Source: JALXDT01 sp964634755
GTDB taxonomy: Bacteria > Acidobacteriota > Aminicenantia > JAMOAD01
DNA: 64,000 nucleotides
Assembly: GCA_964634755.1 (NCBI GenBank)
Contig: CAZWJH010000002.1
Coordinates: 9,234 to 73,233 of the forward strand
Direction: 5' to 3'
The notes under the pieces: generated by a model
What the model saw: the letters and a program-made list of their open reading frames with translations, nothing else
Databases searched by the model: none
Told to the model about the DNA's origin: nothing
Translations under genes and position numbers: made by a program
Shown here: positions 46,665-55,467 of the stretch, in pieces
Layout: each line of letters starts with the position of its first letter
Numbering within the stretch: the first letter of the stretch is position 1

Positions 46665-47459
46665 ATGAGAAAAATAGTTTTTGCTAACAGAAAAGGCGGT
46701 TGTGGAAAAACAACGGTAACTGTGAACATTGGTGCAGCTCTTGCAGAGTTAGGGAAAAAGGTTTTAATTGTGGATTTGGATTCTCAAGCTCACAGCACTT
46801 ATTATCTTGGAATTAATCCTTACACAAAAGAGGGAAATTTATTTGAATTTTTTAATAAATATTTTAAACAGGAGAAATATTCTCCGGAAGATTACATAAT
46901 TAAAACCAAATTCAAAAATATAAGCATAATTCCTTCGTCATCTTTTCTTAATGAGATTAGTTTGAAGGAAGCAAAGGGGAGGGAAGTTGCAGTAAAGGAA
47001 TTAGTTGAAAAATTTGAAAAAAAATTTGATTTTATACTTATTGATACATCACCTTCAATAGGTTTATTTACTAAAAATGCTCTTATTGCAGCTGATGAGG
47101 TTATGATTCCAATAGAGATGCATCCCCTTTCGGTAAAAGGCCTTGCTCAAATGATTAGAGAGATTTATAAAATAAATAAGGATTACAACAAAGAACTTAT
47201 AATTTCCGGAATTATACCGACTCTTTTTAATAAAAGAACAAGGGTTTACAATGCTGTTTTAGAGGAACTTAAAAAAATATTTCCCGAGGAAATCATATTT
47301 TTCGGAGTAAGATATGATATTAAACTTGCGGAAGCTCCGGATCGTCAAAAACCTATAATTTACTATGCGCCTATTTCAAGAGCTGCTTATGATTTTAAGG
47401 TAATAGCCAGAAGGATACTAAGATTATCAGGGAAAGGAAAAAAAATTAAAAAGATTTAA
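46665..47459 (+). CDS. ParA/MinD-type ATPase of the chemosensory operon
   Basis: A 264-residue ParA-family ATPase. The deviant Walker A motif is K10-GGCGKTT (K10 signature lysine, K15 phosphate-binding lysine), followed by VDLDSQAHSTYYLG (Walker A' Asp) and ILIDTSPSIGLFTKNAL (Walker B). Related ParA-like proteins encoded in chemosensory operons (such as ParC of Vibrio) position receptor arrays in the cell, so a similar role is likely. The ATG at 46665 is one base after the regulator; an in-frame TTG upstream is rejected. A chromosome-segregation role is less likely because there is no parB. Confidence 0.87.
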   Translation: MRKIVFANRKGGCGKTTVTVNIGAALAELGKKVLIVDLDSQAHSTYYLGINPYTKEGNLFEFFNKYFKQEKYSPEDYIIKTKFKNISIIPSSSFLNEISLKEAKGREVAVKELVEKFEKKFDFILIDTSPSIGLFTKNALIAADEVMIPIEMHPLSVKGLAQMIREIYKINKDYNKELIISGIIPTLFNKRTRVYNAVLEELKKIFPEEIIFFGVRYDIKLAEAPDRQKPIIYYAPISRAAYDFKVIARRILRLSGKGKKIKKI

Positions 47460-47472
47460 TGAGGGAGAAGTT

Positions 47473-47895
47473 ATGGGAAAAGGAAAGAAAGAACTTATAG
47501 GAGTTAAGATTGATGATTTGTTAAAAAAAACATTTTCAGAAGAGATCCCAAGTGGTAAAAATGAAGTTTCCAAAAAAATCTCTATGTTAAAAAAAGAGCT
47601 TGAAGATTGTAAAAAATCTCTTGAAAATTTTGACTTTATTAAATGGGGAGATAAAAAACTTTTTGAAAAAGGTTTAAAGTATGATGAAGAAGGAGATTAT
47701 CCAATGGCTTCATTTTATTATATCTTAGCATTGGAAAAAAATCCTAAAAATATAAAGGCTATTATTAATCTTGCAATTTTATACTATGAGTTTGATATTG
47801 AAAAAAGAGCCATTGAACTTTTTAAAAAAGCGCTTGAACTTGACCCTGATAACAAAATAGCAAAGGAAAACCTAAAAATCTTGGAGGAGGATTAA
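47473..47895 (+). CDS. TPR protein of the chemosensory operon
   Basis: A 140-residue protein. Residues 1-60 are charged and probably coiled (KKISMLKKELEDCKKSLENF). Residues 65-135 carry two tetratricopeptide repeats: LKYDEEGDYPMASFYYILAL and AILYYEFDIEKRAIELFKKA. Such a protein could bridge proteins, for example the Hsp70 whose gene starts 2 bases later, since TPR proteins are common Hsp70 partners, but no EEVD-type binding signature is visible. It is placed between the ParA-like and Hsp70-like genes. Confidence 0.75.
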   Translation: MGKGKKELIGVKIDDLLKKTFSEEIPSGKNEVSKKISMLKKELEDCKKSLENFDFIKWGDKKLFEKGLKYDEEGDYPMASFYYILALEKNPKNIKAIINLAILYYEFDIEKRAIELFKKALELDPDNKIAKENLKILEED

Positions 47896-47897
47896 AG

Positions 47898-49409
47898 GTG
47901 ATATTAGGAATAGATTTGGGAACAACTAATTCCTCTTCGGCATTTTTAAATGATGAGAGCAAACCTGAGGTTATAATAAATGAAAAGGGACAGAGGCTTA
48001 CTCCCTCTGTCGTATTTTTCAAGAATTTAAATGAAGTTGTGGTGGGGGAGAATGCTGCGATAAACAATCCTCTTGAAGATGAGAAAATAATAAAAAATAT
48101 TAAGAGAAGAATGGGTGAAAATTACAGAGCAAAGGTGCTCGGAAGGGAGTTTACTCCCTCTGAAATATCTTCTTTGATACTAAAAAAAATAAAAAAATAC
48201 TCAGAGGAATTTCTATCAGAAAAAATAACAGATACTGTAATTACAGTTCCCGCTTATTTTAATCATAAGCAGAGAGCCGCTACCAAGAGAGCAGGGGAGA
48301 TTGCTGGTTTTGAAAGAATAAACATTATAAATGAGCCAACATCAGCACTTCTTGCTTATAATTTCATAAATATTGAGAAAGAAAAAAATAGTGTGGTTGT
48401 GGTTGTAGATATAGGAGGAGGAACATTTGATATTACGATAATGGAAAGCAAAGATGGAGTCCAAAAGGTGCTTGCGACAGGAGGAGATATTAGGCTCGGA
48501 GGTATTGATTTTGACGAAAAAATAGTTGAACTTTTAATAAAAAATTTTAAAAGTGCCAATGATTTTGATTTAAGAAATGACCCCATTGCTTTAAATCAGC
48601 TTTACATTTCATCAAGAAAAGCCAAAGAGGATCTTTCCACTCTTGAAAACACAACTATTGTTATCCCTTATATCACTATTTCTGAAAAAGGACCACTTCA
48701 CTTAAAATATGAACTCACCAGAAAAGAATTTGAGCTTATTTCAAAGGATATAGTAGAAAGAATCTTGTCAATAATAGAAAAAACATTTAATGAAAATAAT
48801 ATTAGCTATAAATTAATTGATAAAATCCTCTTTGTTGGCGGAAGTACAAGAATTCCATTTTTAAGAGAGAGAATAATAAGATTTTTTGAAAATAAAACTG
48901 AGAAAAGTAGAGAATATCTGCTTCCAAAGGCTAAGATCAATCCCGATGAAGTTGTTAGTATGGGAGCTGCTATTTACGGAGGAATAATTGAAGGTAAGGT
49001 AAAAGATATGGAGTTTTTTGATGTTGTATCTTATTATTTGGGAATTGAAGAGGAAAGTGGTAATTTTGTTCCTGTTATTAATAAGAATGAGACATATCCT
49101 TTGGTTAAAACTAAAGTTTTTACCACTGTTTATGATAATCAGGAATACATCAAGATAAAAATCTTGCAAAAAAGAGAGCTTGAAGAAGAGGCAAATGAAT
49201 TGGGTTATTTTTATCTTGAAAACCTTCCTAAAGTTGAAGCGGGGACTCCCAATATTGATGTGGAGTTTGCAATAGATAAATCTGGTATTTTAAAAGTAGT
49301 TGCTTTGGACTTGGATAGTGGAAAAGTGAATGATATTATTATTGAAGATTTTGAGAGAACAAATGATTTTATAGATGAAAGGAGAGGAAAAAATATAATC
49401 GTTTTATAA
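47898..49409 (+). CDS. Hsp70-family protein lacking the helical lid
   Basis: A 503-residue DnaK-like ATPase. The nucleotide-binding domain shows [57 protein letters not shown] and [16 protein letters not shown]. The linker and a short beta-type substrate domain occupy about 375-503 ([20 protein letters not shown]). Full DnaK proteins are about 600-640 residues, so the C-terminal lid seems to be missing. The start is GTG at 47898, 2 bases after the TPR gene. Its location in a chemosensory operon suggests a dedicated chaperone or scaffold for the receptor-kinase complex rather than a housekeeping role. No dnaJ or grpE is nearby. Confidence 0.88.
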   Translation: MILGIDLGTTNSSSAFLNDESKPEVIINEKGQRLTPSVVFFKNLNEVVVGENAAINNPLEDEKIIKNIKRRMGENYRAKVLGREFTPSEISSLILKKIKKYSEEFLSEKITDTVITVPAYFNHKQRAATKRAGEIAGFERINIINEPTSALLAYNFINIEKEKNSVVVVVDIGGGTFDITIMESKDGVQKVLATGGDIRLGGIDFDEKIVELLIKNFKSANDFDLRNDPIALNQLYISSRKAKEDLSTLENTTIVIPYITISEKGPLHLKYELTRKEFELISKDIVERILSIIEKTFNENNISYKLIDKILFVGGSTRIPFLRERIIRFFENKTEKSREYLLPKAKINPDEVVSMGAAIYGGIIEGKVKDMEFFDVVSYYLGIEEESGNFVPVINKNETYPLVKTKVFTTVYDNQEYIKIKILQKRELEEEANELGYFYLENLPKVEAGTPNIDVEFAIDKSGILKVVALDLDSGKVNDIIIEDFERTNDFIDERRGKNIIVL

Positions 49410-49429
49410 ATAAAGAAGAGGAGGAAATA

Positions 49430-51379
49430 ATGGGTAAAGTTTTGGAAAAACCCCCTGTTAATACGGGGGTAGCAGAAAAAAAGGTTGTAAAAAGTGAGGA
49501 GTTAGCGAAAAAGAGAGAAGATGCAAAAAGAAGAGCACTTGAAAGAGCAAGGGCAAGAACTCTTGCCAAAACTCAGCAGCTCTCCGAGAGACTTGCGACA
49601 GCTACCGAACAGCTTGCATCCGGAATAGAGGAGGTACAGGTTTCAGCTGAACAGCTTTTAAAATCAATGGAGCAAATAGCTGCAGGGGCAGAAGAGTCTT
49701 CAGCAGCAGCTGATCAATCTAAAGCTGCAATTACCCAGATTAACAAGGCTGTTGGTGTTGTTTTTAAGGAAGCTCAAGAATCAGGGAAACTTGTTGATTT
49801 AGTAAAGGATAGGGTTCAAGTTATGGCAGATAATATAACTGGGATGATAGAGGGTGTTAGGAATGCTGCAAAAAGGTCAGTTGAATCATTAAAAGTTGCG
49901 GAAAACCTTGAGAAAAGCTCGGAAGAGATTGGAGGAATAATTAAGACAGTTGTAAGAATAGCTGATCAAATTAATCTTCTTGCCTTAAATGCTGCGATTG
50001 AGGCTGCAAGAGCAGGAGAGCACGGGAAAGGTTTTGCCGTAGTTGCAGACGAGGTAAGAAACCTTGCAGGACTTTCTGAAAAGAATGCTAAGGATATAAG
50101 AGAATTAATAGGAGCCATAAGAACCGAAATAGGAGAGATTGTTAAAAAGGTTAAAGAAACCACAAAAACATCTGAAGAAGAAGCTGAAAAAGGCGCAGCT
50201 ATACTTACTGATTTGAAAGAGTTTAATAAAGGATTAGGAAAAATTGTAGAGACATCAGAAGCTCTTATAAATGCTTCTAAACAGATAAAAGAGATATCAG
50301 AGGAGTTTTTAAAAAAGTCTGAAGTTGTTGCTGCCGCATCTGAAGAAGCTGCATCTGCAGCCGAGGAGGCTACAAAAGCGGTAAAGGAAATAAATGTTGC
50401 TTTTACGGAAATAAACGAAGCTTCAAATGAGCTTGCTCAAATGGCAGAGGATCTTAAAAACTCAACAGATATTGAAAAATCATCTGAAGAACTTGCAGCA
50501 CTTGCAGAGCAGCTATCGTCAAATATTGAAGAAGCAGCATCTGCCGGAAGACAGATTGCAACATCAATCACACAAATTTCAATTGGCGCTGAAGATCAGG
50601 CAAAGAACAGTGAAGAGGGAAAGGTAATTTCCGACAAGGTAGAAAAGATTTCTAAGGAACAGCTTGAAAAGGTAAAAGAGCTAATGGGCTTTATTGAAGA
50701 AGTAAAAAATATAATGGAAAAGAACAGATTAAAAGTGAATGAGCTTGTTTCTGGAATTAATGAAACTGCTAAAAACAATATTGAATCAGGTAAAAACATA
50801 AGAGAGCTTGAGAAGCAAGCATCTAAGATAAATCAAATAGTTGATTCAATTGCAATGATATCTATTCAAACAAATATGTTAGCTGTTTCCGGAGCAATAG
50901 AAGCAGCAAGAGCAGGTGAATACGGAAGAGGTTTTTCTGTTGTTTCCGGGGATATAAGAACTCTTTCAGATGATTCTTCTGAAAATGCCTCAAAAATAAA
51001 AGATCTTGTTGAAGATATACAAAAACAGATTTCTTTAGTGGCTATTGAAGTTGAAAATTCTGGAGCATTAGCCATCGAAGAATCTGAAAAAGCTAAAACT
51101 TCTCTTTCATTATTAAATGAGGTAGGAAAGCTCATTGATAATATAATGAATAGTATAGATAATGTAGCAAAGCTCATGGAAGAACTTTTAGCGTCAGTGA
51201 CAGAAGCTAAAAAAGGAGTAGAACAGATAGCAGCAGCTGCAGAAGAAGCTGCTGCGGCAACACAAGAGGCATCATCTGCTGCCGAACAGCAATCAAAAGC
51301 TCTTGAAGGGTTATCAGCAGCCGTTGAGGAAATTTCTTCCATGGCTGATGAACTTCAAAATTTAGGAGTTGAGGGATGA
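49430..51379 (+). CDS. Soluble methyl-accepting chemotaxis protein with two tandem signalling hairpins
   Basis: A 649-residue receptor without any membrane segment. The first signalling hairpin has tip residues [19 protein letters not shown] around 188 (ALNAAIEAA), canonical for CheA/CheW contact. A second complete hairpin has tip [19 protein letters not shown] around 488, exactly 300 residues later and clearly diverged (VSG for LNA). Ala/Glu-rich heptads flank both tips, with an antiparallel helix pattern. No ligand-binding domain is present, so input probably comes from bound partners. Residues 1-45 are basic. It starts after an AGGAGG Shine-Dalgarno and overlaps the triple-CheW gene by 4 bases (ATGA). 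Confidence 0.93.
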   Translation: MGKVLEKPPVNTGVAEKKVVKSEELAKKREDAKRRALERARARTLAKTQQLSERLATATEQLASGIEEVQVSAEQLLKSMEQIAAGAEESSAAADQSKAAITQINKAVGVVFKEAQESGKLVDLVKDRVQVMADNITGMIEGVRNAAKRSVESLKVAENLEKSSEEIGGIIKTVVRIADQINLLALNAAIEAARAGEHGKGFAVVADEVRNLAGLSEKNAKDIRELIGAIRTEIGEIVKKVKETTKTSEEEAEKGAAILTDLKEFNKGLGKIVETSEALINASKQIKEISEEFLKKSEVVAAASEEAASAAEEATKAVKEINVAFTEINEASNELAQMAEDLKNSTDIEKSSEELAALAEQLSSNIEEAASAGRQIATSITQISIGAEDQAKNSEEGKVISDKVEKISKEQLEKVKELMGFIEEVKNIMEKNRLKVNELVSGINETAKNNIESGKNIRELEKQASKINQIVDSIAMISIQTNMLAVSGAIEAARAGEYGRGFSVVSGDIRTLSDDSSENASKIKDLVEDIQKQISLVAIEVENSGALAIEESEKAKTSLSLLNEVGKLIDNIMNSIDNVAKLMEELLASVTEAKKGVEQIAAAAEEAAAATQEASSAAEQQSKALEGLSAAVEEISSMADELQNLGVEG

Positions 51380-53028
51380 GTCAAGTTAAATATCTAAAAT
51401 TTTTACTTGACAAAACATGTTTTTCAATCAAAATTGATTATGTGGAGGAGATTATTCATCTGCCACAAATTACAAAGGTTCCTCTGAGCGAAGATTTTAT
51501 CATTGGAATTTCAAATTTAAGAGGTGAGATAGCTCCTATTGTTGACTTGAAGAAAAGAATTAAGGGAAATTATATTGAATTAAATGATCTATCGAGAGTT
51601 ATTGTGGTCAATCTTGGTGGAGAAAAAACAGGTTTGTTAATTGAGTCAATAAGTTCTATAGAAGAGGTAGAAGAAGAAAAGATAACAAGTGCAGATAAAT
51701 TTGAAGGGATAAGTTCAAAGTTTTTAGAGGGAATATATGAAACTCCAAAAGGTGATTTGGTAGGAATAGTTAATTTAAAAGAGATTATCTTATTTGAATC
51801 AAGAGGAAAAGAGTTAAAGCAGGAAAAAACAGCATTTGAGGATAAAGAGGTAGAGGATAAATCAGTTGAAAGATACGGAAAAAAGATTCTTACTTTCAGA
51901 GTGAGGGGGCAGATTTTTGCAGTAGAAATTGATTTTTCAAGAGAGATAATCGAAAAACCAAAAATTGAAGAAATTCCAACCAAGTCAAAAGATATTATAG
52001 GTGTTTTTAACCTTAGAGAAGAAATAATACCTGTGGTTGATTTAAGAAGAAAACTTGAAATTGAAGATGATACACAACAAGATGATGAACATATTGATAA
52101 AATTATAGTCTTTACTTATTATGGTAGTATTATTGGTCTACTTGTTAATGAAGTGGAAGAGGTATTAGATCCATTAAAGTCTGAAATAATGCCTGTGCCT
52201 AATACTTTTGATGACTTTTCGAAAAGATTTGTAAAAGCAATTTACCATACTGAAAGAAGTGGGGAAATAGTTTTTGTTTTGGATGAGAAAAGCATTTTAA
52301 CTGAAGAAGAAATTGAAGATATTGATAAATTTAAAAAAGAAAGTGAAGATAAAGCAGTTATCATGGAAAGAGAAGAAGCAAAAATAGCTGTTTTTAACAT
52401 AGGAGAAGAAGAGTTCGGATTTCCTATTGAGAAAATTAATGAAATCAACAGACTGCCTGAGATAACTTCTGTTCCAAAGTCTGCAAAATTTATTGAAGGA
52501 ATAATTAATCTAAGAGGTGAAATTATCCCTGTGGTAAATCTAAGAGAAAGGTTGGGTTTTGAAAGAAAAGAATTAGATGAGGATGAGCTCGAGAGAGTGA
52601 TAATAGTAGAAATAGGAGGGCAGAAAACGGGTTTAATGGTAGATAGGGTTAAGGAAATTAAAGCTATTGACAACTCTATGTTTAAAGAGGTTCCTCAATT
52701 TTTAAAAACATCGGTTGAGAGAGATGTTATAGAAAGAATTGTGAATGTGGAGAGTGAAGGCAGAATCATCACAATTCTTTCCGTGGATAATATTCTTACA
52801 AAAGAGGAAAAAAGAGAGCTTAAAATCAATAAAGATTTGAAAAAGGATGTGAAAAAACAGCCTAAAGAAGAACAAAAGGAAATCATTGAAAAAGAGAAAA
52901 AAGAAAATTCTGTAAAAAAAGAGGTATCAGAAGCTAAAAAAAAGAAAACAGTTAATAAAAAGAAAGAAAGAACCAAAACTCAAAAGAAAGGAGGGGGTAG
53001 AAAGAAAAAATTAATAAAAGCAAAATAG
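51376..53028 (+). CDS. Triple CheW-domain protein
   Basis: A 550-residue adaptor with three CheW domains in a row: about 5-140 ([22 protein letters not shown]), about 170-305 ([22 protein letters not shown]) and about 335-480 ([20 protein letters not shown]). Each has the xxGIxNLRGEIxPxVDL element, although the second reads [16 protein letters not shown] lysine/glutamate-rich tail of about 65 residues (484-550) follows and may be disordered. CheW couples receptors to CheA; a triple form would link several hairpins or kinases. Its start overlaps the tandem receptor gene, consistent with fixed stoichiometry. Confidence 0.92.
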   Translation: MSQVKYLKFLLDKTCFSIKIDYVEEIIHLPQITKVPLSEDFIIGISNLRGEIAPIVDLKKRIKGNYIELNDLSRVIVVNLGGEKTGLLIESISSIEEVEEEKITSADKFEGISSKFLEGIYETPKGDLVGIVNLKEIILFESRGKELKQEKTAFEDKEVEDKSVERYGKKILTFRVRGQIFAVEIDFSREIIEKPKIEEIPTKSKDIIGVFNLREEIIPVVDLRRKLEIEDDTQQDDEHIDKIIVFTYYGSIIGLLVNEVEEVLDPLKSEIMPVPNTFDDFSKRFVKAIYHTERSGEIVFVLDEKSILTEEEIEDIDKFKKESEDKAVIMEREEAKIAVFNIGEEEFGFPIEKINEINRLPEITSVPKSAKFIEGIINLRGEIIPVVNLRERLGFERKELDEDELERVIIVEIGGQKTGLMVDRVKEIKAIDNSMFKEVPQFLKTSVERDVIERIVNVESEGRIITILSVDNILTKEEKRELKINKDLKKDVKKQPKEEQKEIIEKEKKENSVKKEVSEAKKKKTVNKKKERTKTQKKGGGRKKKLIKAK

Positions 53029-53036
53029 GAGGCCCA

Positions 53037-54089
53037 ATGAGAAAAAAGATTAATGTTCTTGTAGCGGATGATTCAGCCCTGATGAGAAAGTACATCAGAG
53101 AGATGTTGGAATCCGATCCGGAAATTAAAGTTATTGCCGTAGCAAGAGACGGGGAAGATACTATAGAAAAAGCAAGGAAGTACAATCCTGATGTCATTAC
53201 ATTGGATATTAATATGCCCAAAATGGATGGTATCGCTGCTCTTCAAATACTTGTGGGAGAAAAGATAGCACCTATTATAATGCTTTCATCTCTTACTCAG
53301 GAGGGTGCTTTAATAACATTTGAAGCCCTTGAACTTGGGGCTTTTGATTATGTGGCAAAGCCGGGAGGTACTGTCTCTCTAAATATTAAACAGGTAAAAG
53401 ACGAACTCATTGCAAAAGTAAAAGCTGCGGCTCTAAGCAGAACTATGGGTAAATTAATAAGAAAAAGGGAAAAAATTAAAGTTAAGAAAAGAAAGCCAAA
53501 AAGAATCTCAAAAAGAAAAGCCGTAGCAATTGGAATTTCAACCGGAGGACCAAAAACTTTAATGGATGTTATTCCTTACCTGCCTGAGAACATTCCGGCT
53601 GATATTTACATAGTTCAACATATGCCTCCCTCTTTTACGAAAAGTTTTGCTCAAAGATTGGATAAAAATTCAAAGATTACAGTTGTGGAAGCGGAAGCTG
53701 GAATAGAGGCAAGAAATGGACTTGCTGTACTTGGAAAAGGTGGTTATCATTTAACTGTTTTTCAGAAAATGAATGGTAATATAATTGTTAGAACCCCTTC
53801 ACTTCCCAGGACAATGTTTATGCCCTCTGTTAATGTGATGATGGAATCAGTTTTAAAGGTTTATGGCAAAGATACCGTGGGAGTTTTGATGACAGGAATG
53901 GGAGATGATGGTGCTGATGCTATGGTAAAAATTAGAAGAGCAGGTGGAATCACTGTTGCTGAGAGCGAGGAAACCGCAATAGTTTTCGGGATGCCAAGGG
54001 AAGCTATTGAGAGAGGTGGAGCGGATTATGTTGAGCCGAGTTATAAGATGGCTGAAAAAATAGTTGAAGCCGTATATGAAGAGCTTTAA
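53037..54089 (+). CDS. cheB: Protein-glutamate methylesterase CheB
   Basis: A 350-residue CheB with an N-terminal receiver (phospho-acceptor D57 in VITLDINMPKMDG, acidic DDSALM at the start) and a C-terminal methylesterase domain with catalytic S168 (GISTGGPKTL), H195 (VQHMPPS) and D290 (TGMGDDGA). It demethylates or deamidates receptors for adaptation. A basic linker (about 145-160) joins the domains. It starts behind GGAGGCCC 8 bases after the triple-CheW gene. The PAS-receiver gene that follows is in the same frame after a single UAA. Confidence 0.96.
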   Translation: MRKKINVLVADDSALMRKYIREMLESDPEIKVIAVARDGEDTIEKARKYNPDVITLDINMPKMDGIAALQILVGEKIAPIIMLSSLTQEGALITFEALELGAFDYVAKPGGTVSLNIKQVKDELIAKVKAAALSRTMGKLIRKREKIKVKKRKPKRISKRKAVAIGISTGGPKTLMDVIPYLPENIPADIYIVQHMPPSFTKSFAQRLDKNSKITVVEAEAGIEARNGLAVLGKGGYHLTVFQKMNGNIIVRTPSLPRTMFMPSVNVMMESVLKVYGKDTVGVLMTGMGDDGADAMVKIRRAGGITVAESEETAIVFGMPREAIERGGADYVEPSYKMAEKIVEAVYEEL

Positions 54090-54104
54090 ACGAAAATTAA
54101 ACCA

Positions 54105-54887
54105 TTGGAGCTTTTCACTGTAAAAAGAATTTTTGATTTTATAAAAATCCCTGTTTTTGCAATTGACTACAATAAAGAAATCTTAATGTGGAACAGTAGC
54201 ATGGCAGAGTTTAGTGGGGTAACTTCCGCAAATGCAATGGGGAAACCAGCTAATGAAATAGCTGGCAAAGTTTATTCAAAAAATAATCACTTTTTCTGTG
54301 AAATATTTTTTGATAAAGAATTAAAAAAAGAGTTTGATGATTTTGAAATAGTTGAATTTGAAGATCACATTGTAAGTATTGATAAAGACGATGATTATTT
54401 CATAATTAAAGCATCTCCATTTTTTGATAAAAAGGGCAACCTTATGGGAGCTGTTGAAATTTTAATGACAAATAAGACATCTTTTAAAAACGATAAAATT
54501 AAAAAGAATCAATTAAAAAAAGTTTACATTGTGGATGATTCAAAATTAGCGAGAAATATATTAAAAAAGATTTTAAAAGATGAAGGAATAAAAGACATTA
54601 GCGAATTTTCAGACGGGAGCTCATTAATTGCAAGAGTTTTTAAGGAGAAACCTGATTTAATTTTTCTTGATCTTTTAATGCCGGGTTTAAAGGGAGAAAG
54701 AGTGGCTAAGGCTATAAAAGAAAATTTTCCTGATATATCGGTAGCTATTTTAACTGCCAATATCCAAAAAAGTGTTGAAAAAGACTTAAAGGATTATGGG
54801 ATAGACTTTTTTATAAGTAAACCCATTGAAAAGGAGAAAGTTAGGGCTATATTTAAAAGTTTAAGGGGAGGTAAAAATGATTTTTAA
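54105..54887 (+). CDS. PAS-receiver protein
   Basis: A 260-residue protein with a PAS domain (about 1-125: IPVFAIDYNKEILMWNSSMAEFSG and MGAVEILMTNKT) and a C-terminal receiver (about 140-257) with VDDSKLARN, phospho-acceptor D189 (LIFLDLLMPGLKGE) and KPI. The start is taken as TTG at 54105; there is no ATG before MWNSSM and no Shine-Dalgarno. The frame is the same as cheB, separated by one stop codon and five codons. It may be a response regulator that also senses a small ligand or redox state. It overlaps the CheC-like gene by 11 bases. Confidence 0.85.
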   Translation: MELFTVKRIFDFIKIPVFAIDYNKEILMWNSSMAEFSGVTSANAMGKPANEIAGKVYSKNNHFFCEIFFDKELKKEFDDFEIVEFEDHIVSIDKDDDYFIIKASPFFDKKGNLMGAVEILMTNKTSFKNDKIKKNQLKKVYIVDDSKLARNILKKILKDEGIKDISEFSDGSSLIARVFKEKPDLIFLDLLMPGLKGERVAKAIKENFPDISVAILTANIQKSVEKDLKDYGIDFFISKPIEKEKVRAIFKSLRGGKNDF

Positions 54888-55467
54888 TAAGAAAGAGCTT
54901 GATCTTATAAAAGAAGCTTTAAACAGTGGTATCGGGAGAGCAGCTTTAGCACTTTCAGAGATTTTTAATGATTCTGTTGAAATTAATTTAATTGAAATTA
55001 CATTAAAAAAACTATCTGAAGCTGAAAAATGGTTGAAAGATAAGTATTCAAAAACAACTGTTGTTTATCAGGATTTTTTTGGGAGGGTGGAAGGTAAGAC
55101 TTACATAATTTTTTCTCATAATTCCGTAAAATTATTATTAAATTATCTTAGCAAAAAAGATGACATAGAAAGAGACTTTACCAATGACGTACTTCTGGAA
55201 ATTAGCAATATAATTACAAATAATTTAATGGGAGCCATTGGGAATTTCTTAAGTGAAAGGATTGAGTATTCTTTGCCAGAGATTAGTGTTAACAAATTCT
55301 CAGAATTAAACAAAAAAGATGACTATTATGTTTTGATTGTAAACTCTGAGCTAACACTCAAAACGAAAGATATGAAAATGGATTTTTTAATAATTTTTTC
55401 AATTAAATCCTTTGATGTGTTTAAAGATTTATTTTTAAAAGTTGTGGAGAAAAATGAAAATAGATAG
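54877..55467 (+). CDS. CheC-like phosphatase
   Basis: A 196-residue CheC/CheX-type protein. Both active-site motifs of the form D-x3-E-x2-N are present: D9-LIK-E13-AL-N16 (followed by SGIGRAALALSEIF) and D104-VLL-E108-IS-N111 (followed by IITNNLMGAIGNFL). CheC dephosphorylates CheY-P, and two intact sites suggest an active phosphatase for the several receivers in the operon. No cheD or cheZ is seen. It overlaps both neighbours, by 11 and 14 bases. Confidence 0.8.
   Translation: MIFNKKELDLIKEALNSGIGRAALALSEIFNDSVEINLIEITLKKLSEAEKWLKDKYSKTTVVYQDFFGRVEGKTYIIFSHNSVKLLLNYLSKKDDIERDFTNDVLLEISNIITNNLMGAIGNFLSERIEYSLPEISVNKFSELNKKDDYYVLIVNSELTLKTKDMKMDFLIIFSIKSFDVFKDLFLKVVEKNENR

Noticed and set aside
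46665..47459. Chromosome partition ATPase (soj/parA proper)
   Set aside because: No parB or parS-like repeats nearby, and its position inside a chemosensory operon fits an array-positioning ParA better.
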